49,959 nucleotides of DNA from a virus. Under the pieces are notes generated by a model. It did no database searches, was not told where the DNA came from, and saw only the letters and a list, made by a program, of their open reading frames with translations. Positions 1-6,505 of this stretch are shown here, one piece after another. Both the position numbers and the translations under genes were made by a program. How positions within the stretch are numbered: position 1 is the stretch's first letter; every line of letters starts with the position of its first letter. The DNA is taken from positions 1-49,959 of IMG/VR virus record IMGVR_UViG_3300028030_000014. The stretch is one strand, 5' to 3'.

Positions 1-242
1 TCATATCCGAACCCGTAGTCGTGAATATCACTGGCATTTACAGCATGGAAATATTCAGCCAATGGCCTTGCCATATAGCCACGGTTACAGGCTGGTTCAT
101 CAACCCGGTAATTCTGCCAGCAATCCCCGATCACATGCTCTATCAGCGCCCGCGTTGCCCAACAAGGGGTAGGGAAATCATCTAAACTGTCATGGGGTTC
201 ATGGCGCTGTTGCATCACTGCACTTGATGTGTTCTGTCTCAT
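1..242 (-). CDS. DNA N6-adenine methyltransferase, N-terminal part (gene continues at 49959)
   Basis: This is the first 80 codons plus two bases of a SAM-dependent DNA methyltransferase that is split by the window edge. The start ATG at 242 follows the stop of the upstream gene by one base and has a GGGG stretch in front; a second in-frame ATG lies at 215. Visible are an early DDFPTP segment (residues 21-26) and motif I, EPACNRG (49-55), the SAM-binding loop. The frame runs open off base 1 and continues in phase at 49959, where the catalytic NPPF motif is found. The joined protein is 206 aa. It follows the C5-type methyltransferase in the leftward early operon, so both probably modify phage DNA. 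The target sequence is unknown. Confidence 0.9.
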   Translation of the reverse strand, partial: MRQNTSSAVMQQRHEPHDSLDDFPTPCWATRALIEHVIGDCWQNYRVDEPACNRGYMARPLAEYFHAVNASDIHDYGFGY

Positions 243-243
243 G

Positions 244-837
244 CTAGCCCCATTGATCAGCCATAGCGGCGGCAATCCCTGGGAAAAACCGGCTGCGTTC
301 CTTTGCCCGGTCAGGTCCTGGCGGCATCCGATGAATCCGCTGTTCTCGCCCGTCAACAATGTTTGTCGGTTTCAGCTTTGGAAGATTGCGCAACCACAAA
401 CATGTCCGTTTTGTTTCCCCATGACCAAACTGCCATGGCTGTACAGACTGGGCCGGTGGCTGGTAATTAACGATCCGTTGCTTGGCATGCTTGTGCATTA
501 CCGGATTTTCAACCGCCACGCGATTGACTGGTGCATTCCACAAGATCGAGAATAATTCAGCACCGGCATCAAGTTCAGACCACATCTGTTGCAGGGTTTT
601 GTCTTGTGGCGGTTTGTGCAGCCAGCGAACCCCGGAATTGCACAATCTGGTGCATGGCGGATGCGCCACAATCAGCAAATCCCAGCCATCATCCAGAATG
701 TCTCTGACATCGCACTGATAATGCCGGTTGCTGCCATCCTCGGCAGGTAACAGATCACAAGACCAGGCATCATGCCCGCGATCAGCAAAGGCGCGCCGGA
801 CAATGCCGGAAAATTCACATGCTATTAATACCTTCAT
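244..837 (-). CDS. Phage C5-cytosine methyltransferase-like protein
   Basis: A 197-aa protein of a type common in phages. An N-terminal SAM-binding stretch (CEFSGIVRRAF, about 7-17) is followed by an acidic loop. It has a PPC motif at 60-62, which in C5-cytosine methyltransferases holds the nucleophilic cysteine, and an ENP at 110-112 matching the ENV motif. It is much shorter than bacterial C5 methyltransferases (300-400 aa) and no separate target-recognition domain is evident. It may therefore be non-specific, need a partner, or have a different activity. Its start overlaps the stop of the preceding gene (ATGA), so the two are probably translationally coupled. It lies directly before the adenine methyltransferase. 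Confidence 0.72.
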   Translation of the reverse strand: MKVLIACEFSGIVRRAFADRGHDAWSCDLLPAEDGSNRHYQCDVRDILDDGWDLLIVAHPPCTRLCNSGVRWLHKPPQDKTLQQMWSELDAGAELFSILWNAPVNRVAVENPVMHKHAKQRIVNYQPPAQSVQPWQFGHGETKRTCLWLRNLPKLKPTNIVDGREQRIHRMPPGPDRAKERSRFFPGIAAAMADQWG

Positions 838-1184
838 GCTATCCCCCTTGCCTTGATGTGCTCAATGGCTAGTGTGGTGCGGCCCATGTATTCAAGGGAT
901 TGTTTTTCAGCCCGTTCGCGGCGTTCACGCATTTCCCTCAATTCCTTCATGAGTTTACTTTCTGGCGGGTGAATGATTTTTTCAATGTCTGAAACATGTG
1001 GCCAGAATGGTGATTGCTTGCGGTGAATTTGCAGCGCCCGTAAAACATCATCAGGCTGGTAAACGTCCACCACATCATGCAGGAAGATGTTAATCAGGTC
1101 TCTGGAACCTGCTGATTGAAGTCTGCCGGTTGCTACCATTTCATAAACGATTCCGTTCAATGACTTTTTAACTGCGGTCCACAT
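834..1184 (-). CDS. Possible helicase-loader-like replication protein
   Basis: A 116-aa mostly helical protein. The segment HRKQSPFWPHVSDI (about 54-67) resembles the 'S-FWP-x-x-SDI' pattern seen in phage helicase loaders such as G39P and lambda P-like proteins. A charged, coiled-coil-like stretch rich in Glu and Arg follows. It overlaps the DUF1376 replication gene by 28 bases and would be its co-translated partner, as in O/P gene pairs. The start ATG has an AGGAGG ten bases upstream. The loader assignment is inference from position and a weak motif; only the reading frame and its ribosome site are seen directly. Confidence 0.62.
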   Translation of the reverse strand: MWTAVKKSLNGIVYEMVATGRLQSAGSRDLINIFLHDVVDVYQPDDVLRALQIHRKQSPFWPHVSDIEKIIHPPESKLMKELREMRERRERAEKQSLEYMGRTTLAIEHIKARGIA

Positions 1185-1918
1185 TGGATAACTGCCTCCT
1201 GTTTTATTTTTTCAAGTTCAATCGCCATTTGGTCGTTTTTCGATAACCTGCCGTTAACTTTGCCTTTCCAGTTTCTTATCCATGAATTGAAAGTTAGCTG
1301 CCAATTTAGCTTTGTCGCATTGGCGCCGGTCTTTGCCAACCAATAGTTTTTGAACTTCTGCAATTCATCATCGATTTCATCATCTGACATTCCTCGACTT
1401 AATGCGAATTGGATTTGCTTTTGATCAGGTTCAAAATCATCAGGGATTCTACATCCCCGCTTCTGCTTCTTTTTAGAGATAGGAACTATCTCTTTTTCTT
1501 CTTTTGGTTCTGGTTCTGGATAGCCTTTTTCTGGGTTAAGCGAAAATAACCCGCTGGGTTTGCTGTTTTCCTTGTCTTTCATATGTTTAGCTGGACGGCC
1601 ACCTTTTTTACCGTTCTCTCTTGCTGTTCTAGCTTTTGCTTGGGTTTTCTTATATTCCCGCATTTGACGCACTTGAAAAACCCGACCCTTTTCAGTTCTA
1701 AAGAACTCATCTATGACAGGTTTAACCACGGTTTCAAATGTCTCAACATCAACACGGACACGCTTCATAATCCATGCTTCATCATTGGGAATTGAGCATC
1801 CTGGAGTACGCCAGCAAAGCCTTAGCAGCCTGTTATAAGCGCCATCTTCTTCTATGGTAAGGTGAGTTGTATCAGCCTCGTAATCACTGACATAGAAGGG
1901 CATATAAGGTATGCTCAT
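1157..1918 (-). CDS. DUF1376-family phage replication protein (O-like)
   Basis: A 253-aa protein with an N-terminal DUF1376 domain. The opening segment YMPFYVSDYEADT and the following 'HLTIEEDGAYNRLLRLCW' are typical; the family is associated with replication initiation in phages. The middle (about 105-145) is a Lys/Pro/Glu-rich linker. The C-terminal third ends in a segment with NYW and NWQLTFNSWI, resembling the C-terminus of O-like proteins that contact the helicase loader. The frame also has a TTG at 1975, but the domain begins at the ATG at 1918, so I prefer that. No DNA polymerase or helicase is seen, so the phage should depend on the host replisome. Confidence 0.72.
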   Translation of the reverse strand: MSIPYMPFYVSDYEADTTHLTIEEDGAYNRLLRLCWRTPGCSIPNDEAWIMKRVRVDVETFETVVKPVIDEFFRTEKGRVFQVRQMREYKKTQAKARTARENGKKGGRPAKHMKDKENSKPSGLFSLNPEKGYPEPEPKEEKEIVPISKKKQKRGCRIPDDFEPDQKQIQFALSRGMSDDEIDDELQKFKNYWLAKTGANATKLNWQLTFNSWIRNWKGKVNGRLSKNDQMAIELEKIKQEAVIQCGPQLKSH

Positions 1919-2001
1919 TATTTTTGAACCGTTTCTGTTACCATCCGAAGGAAAAGAAAAGACGCGGCGGGCCAAAATCGGAAACGGTAACGATTTGGTT
2001 T

Positions 2002-2027
2002 GGCGCTCAGGTTTCGAACCCTGCGCC
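2002..2027 (-). other. Hairpin upstream of the replication gene
   Basis: GGCG plus CAGG pair with CCTG plus CGCC, with a two-base bulge and an eight-base loop containing TTCGAA. It lies in the 105-base gap ahead of the DUF1376 gene. The loop resembles a tRNA T-arm, but no acceptor, D or anticodon arm can be built around it. There is no T-tract, so it is more likely an RNA processing or regulatory element than a terminator. Confidence 0.35.
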
Positions 2028-2080
2028 GCGTCTCTATTTGATAGCCCAACTTTGATTTTATGTCAAGGCTGGCGTTCATG

Positions 2081-2320
2081 TTAGCGTAGAATCTGGCCGG
2101 GGTTTTTATCCCTGCATGGAGGTGAAGGCAACTCCATCCAGTGAGTAGGATTATTCACCAGCGCGCAATCGCCATTGTCAAACCGTGCAAACACCCATGA
2201 TTTTTCACCTGTTATGATGTGCTCCCCAGGAAATGCAACAAACATTTCCACAGTGCTTTCTACCCACACCAAAACGCTTCTATCAGTGGGTGCGGTTTCA
2301 ATTGGTTTCCAGTTAGTCAT
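2081..2320 (-). CDS. DUF551-like protein
   Basis: A 79-aa protein beginning with MTNWKPIETAPTDRSVLVW and carrying PTHWMELPSPP near its C-terminus. The 'W-x-P-I-x-T-A-P' start and 'P-T-H-W-M-x-L-P-x-P-P' ending are hallmarks of the DUF551 family, common in phages and of unknown function. The ATG has a GAGG seven bases upstream. It lies between the DUF1064 protein and the replication gene in the leftward early operon. Confidence 0.75.
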   Translation of the reverse strand: MTNWKPIETAPTDRSVLVWVESTVEMFVAFPGEHIITGEKSWVFARFDNGDCALVNNPTHWMELPSPPCRDKNPGQILR

Positions 2321-2327
2321 TTTATCC

Positions 2328-2702
2328 TCATTGAATTATAGTTATTTCAAAGCCATATATCGCCTTGAACAGCTTCCGCGTCATGACAAAAGCATAAAGT
2401 CTTGCTGTAGCCGGTGATTTTACATCTTCAACAACCATCTTACGGGTTTTGTTGTCAATGTACCGAAAATCTGCCGTGTATATCTTAATCAGTTCACCGT
2501 TGACTGCTAGTCTGTATTTTGGGTGAACCTTTAGCCGTGATATTGCTCCAGCTTCTTGCCATTCCTGGAGATTTACATACCGGCTGCATTCAGCTTTTGA
2601 ATCGAACTTATGTCCGTCATAAACCACCTTGCACGCATTAAACTTATTGCGCTTTTTCGGTTTGAGGTTTTGGTATTGTTTAGCTGACATGCGGTTAGTC
2701 AT
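2328..2702 (-). CDS. DUF1064 nuclease-like protein
   Basis: A 124-aa protein of the DUF1064 family, a small PD-(D/E)XK-like group in phages, possibly a structure-specific endonuclease. Typical elements are KFDSKAE near residue 33, an 'ISRLKVHPKY' strand, YTADFRYID, and VVEDVK, where the D-x-E/D-x-K residues would form the metal site. The frame extends further upstream, but the ATG at 2702 has AGGAAAC directly ahead, and the overlapping HTH gene ends here, so I place the start at 2702. In this operon it may process replication or recombination intermediates; that role is inferred. Confidence 0.72.
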   Translation of the reverse strand: MTNRMSAKQYQNLKPKKRNKFNACKVVYDGHKFDSKAECSRYVNLQEWQEAGAISRLKVHPKYRLAVNGELIKIYTADFRYIDNKTRKMVVEDVKSPATARLYAFVMTRKLFKAIYGFEITIIQ

Positions 2703-2856
2703 CTTGTTTCCTATTGATCTTTGCCAGCCTGTTATAAACAACATGTTCTGGAACATGCAAGGCTAGCGCAATCTGCATTGTATCTTTCCCTGCATCCCAT
2801 AATGCCACCATTTCGCTTGTGAGTGGGGATATTGTGGGATTGTCGATCATTCGCAT
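2695..2856 (-). CDS. Small helix-turn-helix protein
   Basis: A 53-aa protein below usual length cut-offs. Residues LTSEMVALWDAGKDTMQIA then VVYNRLAKI look like a GcrA/sigma-like helix-turn-helix: a helix with a 'W-x-x-G' turn, then a recognition helix ending in 'V-Y-N-R-L'. It may act as a small DNA-binding regulator. Its start overlaps the stop of the PAPS-reductase-family gene (ATG at 2856, with a second ATG at 2850), and its end overlaps the start of the DUF1064 gene, so three genes are translationally linked. The reading frame is clear; the regulatory role is inferred. Confidence 0.65.
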   Translation of the reverse strand: MRMIDNPTISPLTSEMVALWDAGKDTMQIALALHVPEHVVYNRLAKINRKQDD

Positions 2857-3827
2857 AACCCATATAAACTTGAACAGATAAAAGCATCTTTGTCATTTTC
2901 TGTGAATAGATTAAATTGCCGCCCGCCCCGATCTGTTTTCGACCATTCTGCAACGTCCAGAATTGAGGGGTATGAGCCGTCTTGATTTTGGCTGTATGGC
3001 GTTTTATCGGCTGAAAAAAATGTTGATAGTCCTGTTTTTGAGGCATTAGCCACTAGCTTTTCCCATTCCGCTACTCGTTTAATTTCATTTGGAAACCTAG
3101 CGGCAATTTCCTTCAACTCGTTTTTACGGCACATAATACATGGCATACAACCAACCCTGCCCATCCCCATTTTATACAATGGATTTGGTTCAATTCCATG
3201 ATGCTTATGAATTGCAAAAACATCGGTTGCAGTTTTGTAAACCAACGGCCGGTATTTCAACAAGATACCAACCGGATCATACCAAGGGATTTTTTGGAAC
3301 ATTTCAAGGTTAGCACGTGCGCGGCTTTCATCCCGGCGTTCGCCTTGCCAAGAAACCACACCTTTATTTTGTTTGATCAAGTTAACCAAAATATGTTCAA
3401 TTGGCTTTGCCTTTAGTTCTTCTGTGCAAAACCTTGCGCGGGTAGATGGAAAGCGGCCCTTTAGCATACACATGTCAAGAAAGGGGTTTCCTGTTGGCAT
3501 TAGCAACTCTAATGCCTGATCAATACGTTTTTGTGATATACCTGCATCAGCCCATTTATTCTCAATTGTCCGGCGCTTTTTGTTGATACGAGCGGTAAAG
3601 TCAGCCTTTACTACCACCACTTCCGGCCCGCCCGTGATTGTTGGCAGGTTTCTAATATACTCATATGTGAGCGGGTGTTCATGGCCTGTATCGGCTGTCA
3701 CCGCCAGAAAGTCCATACCGGTGCGTTCCCTGCGCTCTAACGCCAACAAATAACAAGCGGTGCTATCTTTACCGCCCGATATGTTTACAACATGTGGAAT
3801 GGATAAAGTGGATTTTAAGTCGCTCAT
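2847..3827 (-). CDS. Phosphoadenosine phosphosulfate reductase-family protein
   Basis: A 326-aa PP-loop ATPase-type protein. SGGKDS at residues 17-22 is the nucleotide-binding PP-loop of the adenine nucleotide alpha-hydrolase fold. RARFCTEELK in the middle is the segment typical of PAPS reductase-family proteins in phages. A C-terminal cysteine cluster, CMPCIMC, could bind iron-sulfur or zinc. Family members reduce PAPS, or in DndC relatives help put sulfur into the DNA backbone. No other Dnd genes are seen here, so DNA phosphorothioation is not supported. A role in sulfur supply or nucleic acid modification is possible. The start overlaps the preceding gene (ATGA). Confidence 0.82.
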   Translation of the reverse strand: MSDLKSTLSIPHVVNISGGKDSTACYLLALERRERTGMDFLAVTADTGHEHPLTYEYIRNLPTITGGPEVVVVKADFTARINKKRRTIENKWADAGISQKRIDQALELLMPTGNPFLDMCMLKGRFPSTRARFCTEELKAKPIEHILVNLIKQNKGVVSWQGERRDESRARANLEMFQKIPWYDPVGILLKYRPLVYKTATDVFAIHKHHGIEPNPLYKMGMGRVGCMPCIMCRKNELKEIAARFPNEIKRVAEWEKLVANASKTGLSTFFSADKTPYSQNQDGSYPSILDVAEWSKTDRGGRQFNLFTENDKDAFICSSLYGLCE

Positions 3828-4000
3828 TCACAACCCCTGCGGCTCTCTGCCTGAATTATCCCCTGATCGATGCAGTAGAGCAGGTTAAAAGCGTCTACCC
3901 GCTGTTTGATGCGCTGTTGTTCTTCCATTTCGGCTTTAAGCCGTGCCGTGGTTGCTGCGATCCGGCGTTGAATGATTTTGTTGTTGATTGTTTCGGCCAT
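3824..4000 (-). CDS. Small hypothetical helical protein
   Basis: A 58-aa basic, helical protein (MAETINNKIIQRRIAA...). The central part, roughly residues 15-36, alternates charged and hydrophobic residues as in a short coiled coil. Its stop overlaps the start of the PAPS-reductase-family gene (TGAATGA), so it is translationally coupled to it. No family is recognised. Confidence 0.6.
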   Translation of the reverse strand: MAETINNKIIQRRIAATTARLKAEMEEQQRIKQRVDAFNLLYCIDQGIIQAESRRGCE

Positions 4001-4003
4001 ATC

Positions 4004-4180
4004 TTACCCCGCTAAAAACTCCCATATAGGTGCTGTAATTTTCAAAATAATAACGACCCCTGTCATAACTACCGGAATGATATTCCAGCCCAATGAAATC
4101 CCAAACCCAAACAGCATTCCCGCGATAAACACATCACCATATTGCATGTTGCGGATATCAATTCCTTTTGTTTCAGCCAT
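4004..4180 (-). CDS. Small membrane protein
   Basis: A 58-aa protein starting MAETKGIDIRN, with two hydrophobic stretches (about 15-31 and 35-48) that would make a short inner-membrane hairpin. The ATG overlaps the stop of the gene before it (TAATG). Function unknown. Its position directly ahead of the soluble sulfur-metabolism-like cluster is conserved only in the sense of operon linkage here. Confidence 0.6.
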   Translation of the reverse strand: MAETKGIDIRNMQYGDVFIAGMLFGFGISLGWNIIPVVMTGVVIILKITAPIWEFLAG

Positions 4181-4374
4181 TAGATTGCTCCAATCAACGC
4201 CTTAAGAACAAGAACCGCATCTTTGCGGGTATTGTGTTGAGCATATTCATACATAATATGTGCTGAAACCAGCAACACCTGATCAACATGGGAATTTTGT
4301 ATATTTGGCGTGGTGGTTTCCAACAGATCACCATTTTCACCAGTAATTTTTGCATACTCATGTTTGGTAAACAT
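4180..4374 (-). CDS. Hypothetical early protein
   Basis: A 64-aa protein beginning MFTKHEYAKITGENGDLLETTT, with a helical C-terminal half. A GTG nine bases further out (4383) is also in frame, but AAGGTG sits six bases ahead of the ATG at 4374, which decides the start. It is the first gene after the hairpin that follows the RHH gene. No family recognised. Confidence 0.58.
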   Translation of the reverse strand: MFTKHEYAKITGENGDLLETTTPNIQNSHVDQVLLVSAHIMYEYAQHNTRKDAVLVLKALIGAI

Positions 4375-4386
4375 TTTTTTCACCTT

Positions 4387-4421
4387 AAAAAAAGCGCCGG
4401 GAATGCAGGAACACCCCCGGC
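4387..4421 (-). terminator. Terminator or attenuator after the RHH gene
   Basis: On the minus strand GCCGGG and CCCGGC form a six-base stem around a 14-base loop, followed by GC and seven T residues. This is a standard rho-independent shape. It lies between the RHH gene and the rest of the leftward operon, so it should reduce read-through and set a low RHH-independent level, or be overcome by antitermination. Confidence 0.68.
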
Positions 4422-4436
4422 AAGTTCAGGGAGGAA

Positions 4437-4589
4437 CTATTCAGCTGGCTGGTTATCCAGCCATTGTTCAATGATAAAGTCAATCTGCTTTGTGACAGAC
4501 CGCTTATCTCTTTTTGCCGCTACAGCTATCCTATCCCATAGGCTGGCGGGCAGGTTTATAACCCTTCCCTTAATGTTTTGCGTGTCCAA
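4437..4589 (-). CDS. Ribbon-helix-helix (Arc/CopG-like) regulator
   Basis: A 50-aa protein with the RHH layout: a strand (GRVINLP, about 9-15), then helix A (ASLWDRIAVAAKRDK) and helix B (SVTKQIDFIIEQWL). Such proteins bind operator DNA as dimers through the N-terminal strand. The start is a TTG at 4589 with GGAG seven bases upstream; no ATG is available in this frame. It is the first gene of the leftward operon and sits beside the divergent early promoters, so it is a candidate autorepressor or control switch for both. A terminator follows it at once. Confidence 0.7.
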   Translation of the reverse strand: MDTQNIKGRVINLPASLWDRIAVAAKRDKRSVTKQIDFIIEQWLDNQPAE

Positions 4590-4630
4590 TTAATTACTCC
4601 AATGATTGTGTAATTCAAATCCTGAATTTG

Positions 4631-4659
4631 CTTATAGCATAGTAATATTATATATTCAA
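4631..4659 (-). promoter_or_regulatory. Leftward early promoter
   Basis: On the minus strand TTGAAT, a 17-base spacer and TATAAG make a sigma-70-type promoter pointing to the RHH gene. The area between it and the gene is AT-rich. Confidence 0.55.
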
Positions 4660-4672
4660 TAGATAAATCCGC

Positions 4673-4701
4673 TTGCACTGGATTTAATCCTATGCTAGGG
4701 T
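4673..4701 (+). promoter_or_regulatory. Rightward early promoter with a palindrome in the spacer
   Basis: TTGCAC, 17 bases, then TAGGGT, leading into the rightward operon. The spacer contains GGATT-T-AATCC (4680-4690), a perfect five-base-arm palindrome. The placement suggests an operator at which a bound repressor would block the polymerase. Confidence 0.5.
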
Positions 4702-4730
4702 GATTTTAGACACAAAACAGGAGACAACGA

Positions 4731-5240
4731 ATGTCACAAGTTAAGTTTAAACTCACCAGTAAAACAAAAACATGGTTTGGTAAAACCCTTTTCCAGATTG
4801 AAGCCCTGATTGATTTTGGCAATATCAAAAAAGGTGATATGGGCGGCTGGATTGAAAAAGAGGGGAACCTTAGTCAAGGTGGCAATGCGTGGGTATATGG
4901 CGATGCGTGGGTATATGGCGATGCGTTGGTATCTGGCGATGCGCGGGTATCTGGCGATGCGCGGGTATCTGGCGATGCGCGGGTATCTGGCGATGCGCGG
5001 GTATCTGGCGATGCGCATTATATCCAAATCAGCCCTATTGGATCAGAAAATTCCACATTCACCGCCTTTATTGAAAAAGATGGAACTATCAGATGCACAA
5101 GAGGCTGTTTTAACGGAACTCTTGATGAATTTGCCGCCGCCGTTGAAAAAACGCACGGCAACAACAAACATGGTGATGCTTACTGGGCTGTGATTGCCCT
5201 TGTTAAAGCCCGCCTTGATACGTCTGTAGTTGAGGATTAG
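4731..5240 (+). CDS. Phage protein with left-handed beta-helix (GDARVSG) repeats
   Basis: A 169-aa protein. An N-terminal domain (about 1-50) includes GDMGGWIEKEGNLS. Residues 53-94 are seven hexapeptide repeats, A-x-V-x-G-D. Hexapeptide repeats of this kind form a left-handed beta-helix, seen in acyltransferases and in many phage proteins of unknown role. No acyltransferase catalytic histidine can be assigned. A C-terminal domain of about 75 residues ends in an acidic tail. It is the first gene of the rightward operon, with AGGAG ahead of the ATG. The repeats are almost identical at DNA level, so copy number may vary between isolates. Confidence 0.72.
   Translation: MSQVKFKLTSKTKTWFGKTLFQIEALIDFGNIKKGDMGGWIEKEGNLSQGGNAWVYGDAWVYGDALVSGDARVSGDARVSGDARVSGDARVSGDAHYIQISPIGSENSTFTAFIEKDGTIRCTRGCFNGTLDEFAAAVEKTHGNNKHGDAYWAVIALVKARLDTSVVED
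4887..5012 (+). repeat. Seven tandem 18-bp coding repeats
   Basis: Seven in-frame 18-base units of the form gcg-x-gg-gta-t-x-t-ggc-gat. The first two are identical to each other, the third is a hybrid and the last four are identical, which points to recent tandem duplication. Each unit encodes A-(W/L/R)-V-(Y/S)-G-D. Confidence 0.95.
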
Positions 5241-5259
5241 ACACGGAGGAGACAACAAC

Positions 5260-5430
5260 ATGAAAGACGCAATTGAATCTGTTGCAGATGTTTTGAGCAT
5301 AGACAAATATGGCAAACATTTAAGAGAAGTGCTTTTTGCAGTTAACCGAACAGAATTAATGTCCTTAGCAGCTAAGGCCATCAGAGCCTATAAGATAGCG
5401 AAAGCAGGAAACGACTATGAACGCGATTAA
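5260..5430 (+). CDS. Small hypothetical helical protein
   Basis: A 56-aa protein (MKDAIESVADVLSID...) that is mostly helical. The start is set by GGAGGAG ten bases ahead; the frame runs 30 bases further upstream without a better site. The stop overlaps the next start. No family recognised. Confidence 0.62.
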   Translation: MKDAIESVADVLSIDKYGKHLREVLFAVNRTELMSLAAKAIRAYKIAKAGNDYERD

Positions 5431-5725
5431 GAAACACTGGCGGAAACATGCCAAACTTGATGCTGAACATCCGATTCCCCAGATAATTTGCAATGACGGT
5501 TTCACTATGTCAGTGCAAGCCGGTAGCGGCTGGTATTGCACGCCCTGTGAAGCTTTAGAATCCGGGAATTATACGGCGTGGGAAATCGGCTACCCTAGCG
5601 AAAAAGAGCCGCTAATCATGAAATATGCAGAAGATGAAACATGCCCAATAGGAACGGTTTATGGCTATGTCCTTACTGACATTGTCAATGCTGTAATTGC
5701 AAAGCATGGCGGGGTGAAGGAATGA
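5417..5725 (+). CDS. Conserved phage protein of unknown function
   Basis: A 102-aa protein containing FTMSVQAGSGWYCTP in the first half and 'TAWEIGYPSEKEPLI' followed by YAEDETCPIGTVYGYV. This set of short motifs recurs in many phage early regions, but I know of no function. An AGGAAAC precedes the ATG. It overlaps the genes on either side by a few bases. Confidence 0.7.
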   Translation: MNAIKKHWRKHAKLDAEHPIPQIICNDGFTMSVQAGSGWYCTPCEALESGNYTAWEIGYPSEKEPLIMKYAEDETCPIGTVYGYVLTDIVNAVIAKHGGVKE

Positions 5726-6078
5726 CAAAAGACATTAACAAGCTTGCAATCACCGCCGCCCGTGGAGAATTGCTGTTGATTATTATCAACACCGGCAAAG
5801 ACCGTTATGCGCTGGAAAGTGCGATTGAAGATTACACCTGGCGCGCCCTGATTGATCTTATTATTGGCACAGATGATATTGAAAACGTCTACCGCGTCAG
5901 CTTGTCAGAAAAACCAGAAGATGCCGACTGCAACGAAAGCATTCTGGAACAAGCTGGCAAGTTATGGGTTAAGACTGAACCCGAACTGGAAGAACTTCAA
6001 ACCGCGCCGACTTGCTGGCGGCAACTTGAAGCCGTTGAAAATGAGATTTATTACCTTGAGAATGGAGAGACAGAATGA
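5722..6078 (+). CDS. Hypothetical early protein
   Basis: A 118-aa acidic, helical protein. It starts at an ATGA overlap with the preceding gene, with AAGGA just ahead of the ATG. No family or motif is recognised. Confidence 0.66.
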   Translation: MTKDINKLAITAARGELLLIIINTGKDRYALESAIEDYTWRALIDLIIGTDDIENVYRVSLSEKPEDADCNESILEQAGKLWVKTEPELEELQTAPTCWRQLEAVENEIYYLENGETE

Positions 6079-6275
6079 CCAATTACACCAAAGACCAGAT
6101 TAGTAGCGCCGCGTCCCCTAGCATTGATATTTATGCTGATCTCAACTCAGCGTATTGGGTTGTCGACATCAACTCATATCGGGCAGAATTCCTTGTTAAT
6201 CATGCACTCGGGCAGATGAAGAAAACAGCCGGTTATCTTGGCTACAAGCTGGTGAAGATTGAGGCCAGCGAATGA
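6075..6275 (+). CDS. Hypothetical early protein
   Basis: A 66-aa protein starting at an ATGA overlap with the preceding gene, with GGAGAGA as ribosome site. The sequence has a mixed alpha/beta look and ends in a basic strand (YKLVKIEASE). Not recognised. Confidence 0.62.
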   Translation: MTNYTKDQISSAASPSIDIYADLNSAYWVVDINSYRAEFLVNHALGQMKKTAGYLGYKLVKIEASE

Positions 6276-6314
6276 ACACCATCCAGACAACAACAAAAGG
6301 AGGAGCCGCGCGCT

Positions 6315-6461
6315 ATGCTGGTGATCTGCAAAGGTCAGGCGGGCTGCGCACCCGGTCCAGCAACAGCTACAATATGTCACATATCCAACTCAATAAAAAA
6401 TCTGTACGAAAAGTCCAGCCCCTTGCACCAACTCATCAGCAAGGTGGCTGGCACAAATTGA
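6315..6461 (+). CDS. Possible small Cys-containing protein
   Basis: A 48-aa frame starting MLVICKGQAGC and continuing to TICHISN. The spacing C-x5-C then C-x-H resembles short phage proteins that may bind zinc. AGGAGG lies 11 bases ahead, slightly far. A competing frame, 6272-6499 (75 aa), starts in an ATGA overlap with the previous gene but has a low-complexity, basic, shadow-like composition. Only one of the two is likely real; I favour this one weakly. Confidence 0.4.
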   Translation: MLVICKGQAGCAPGPATATICHISNSIKNLYEKSSPLHQLISKVAGTN

Positions 6462-6505
6462 ATTACAGCGGCGTTCATGTCGTCCCCGTGTCGCTGTGAT
6501 CCGGG

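Noticed and set aside
2002-2027. tRNA-like T-arm (GGGTTCGAAACC on the minus strand)
   Set aside because: No acceptor, D or anticodon arm can be formed with the flanking sequence; the element is a simple hairpin.
2847-3827. DNA phosphorothioation (Dnd) system
   Set aside because: Only one PAPS-reductase-family gene is present; no DndA, DndD or DndE-like gene is seen.
4887-5012. CRISPR-like tandem repeats
   Set aside because: The units are directly adjacent without spacers and lie in frame within a beta-helix gene.
6272-6499. 75-codon frame overlapping the small Cys protein
   Set aside because: Starts in an ATGA overlap but has shadow-like composition; the frame at 6315 with AGGAGG looks more like a protein.
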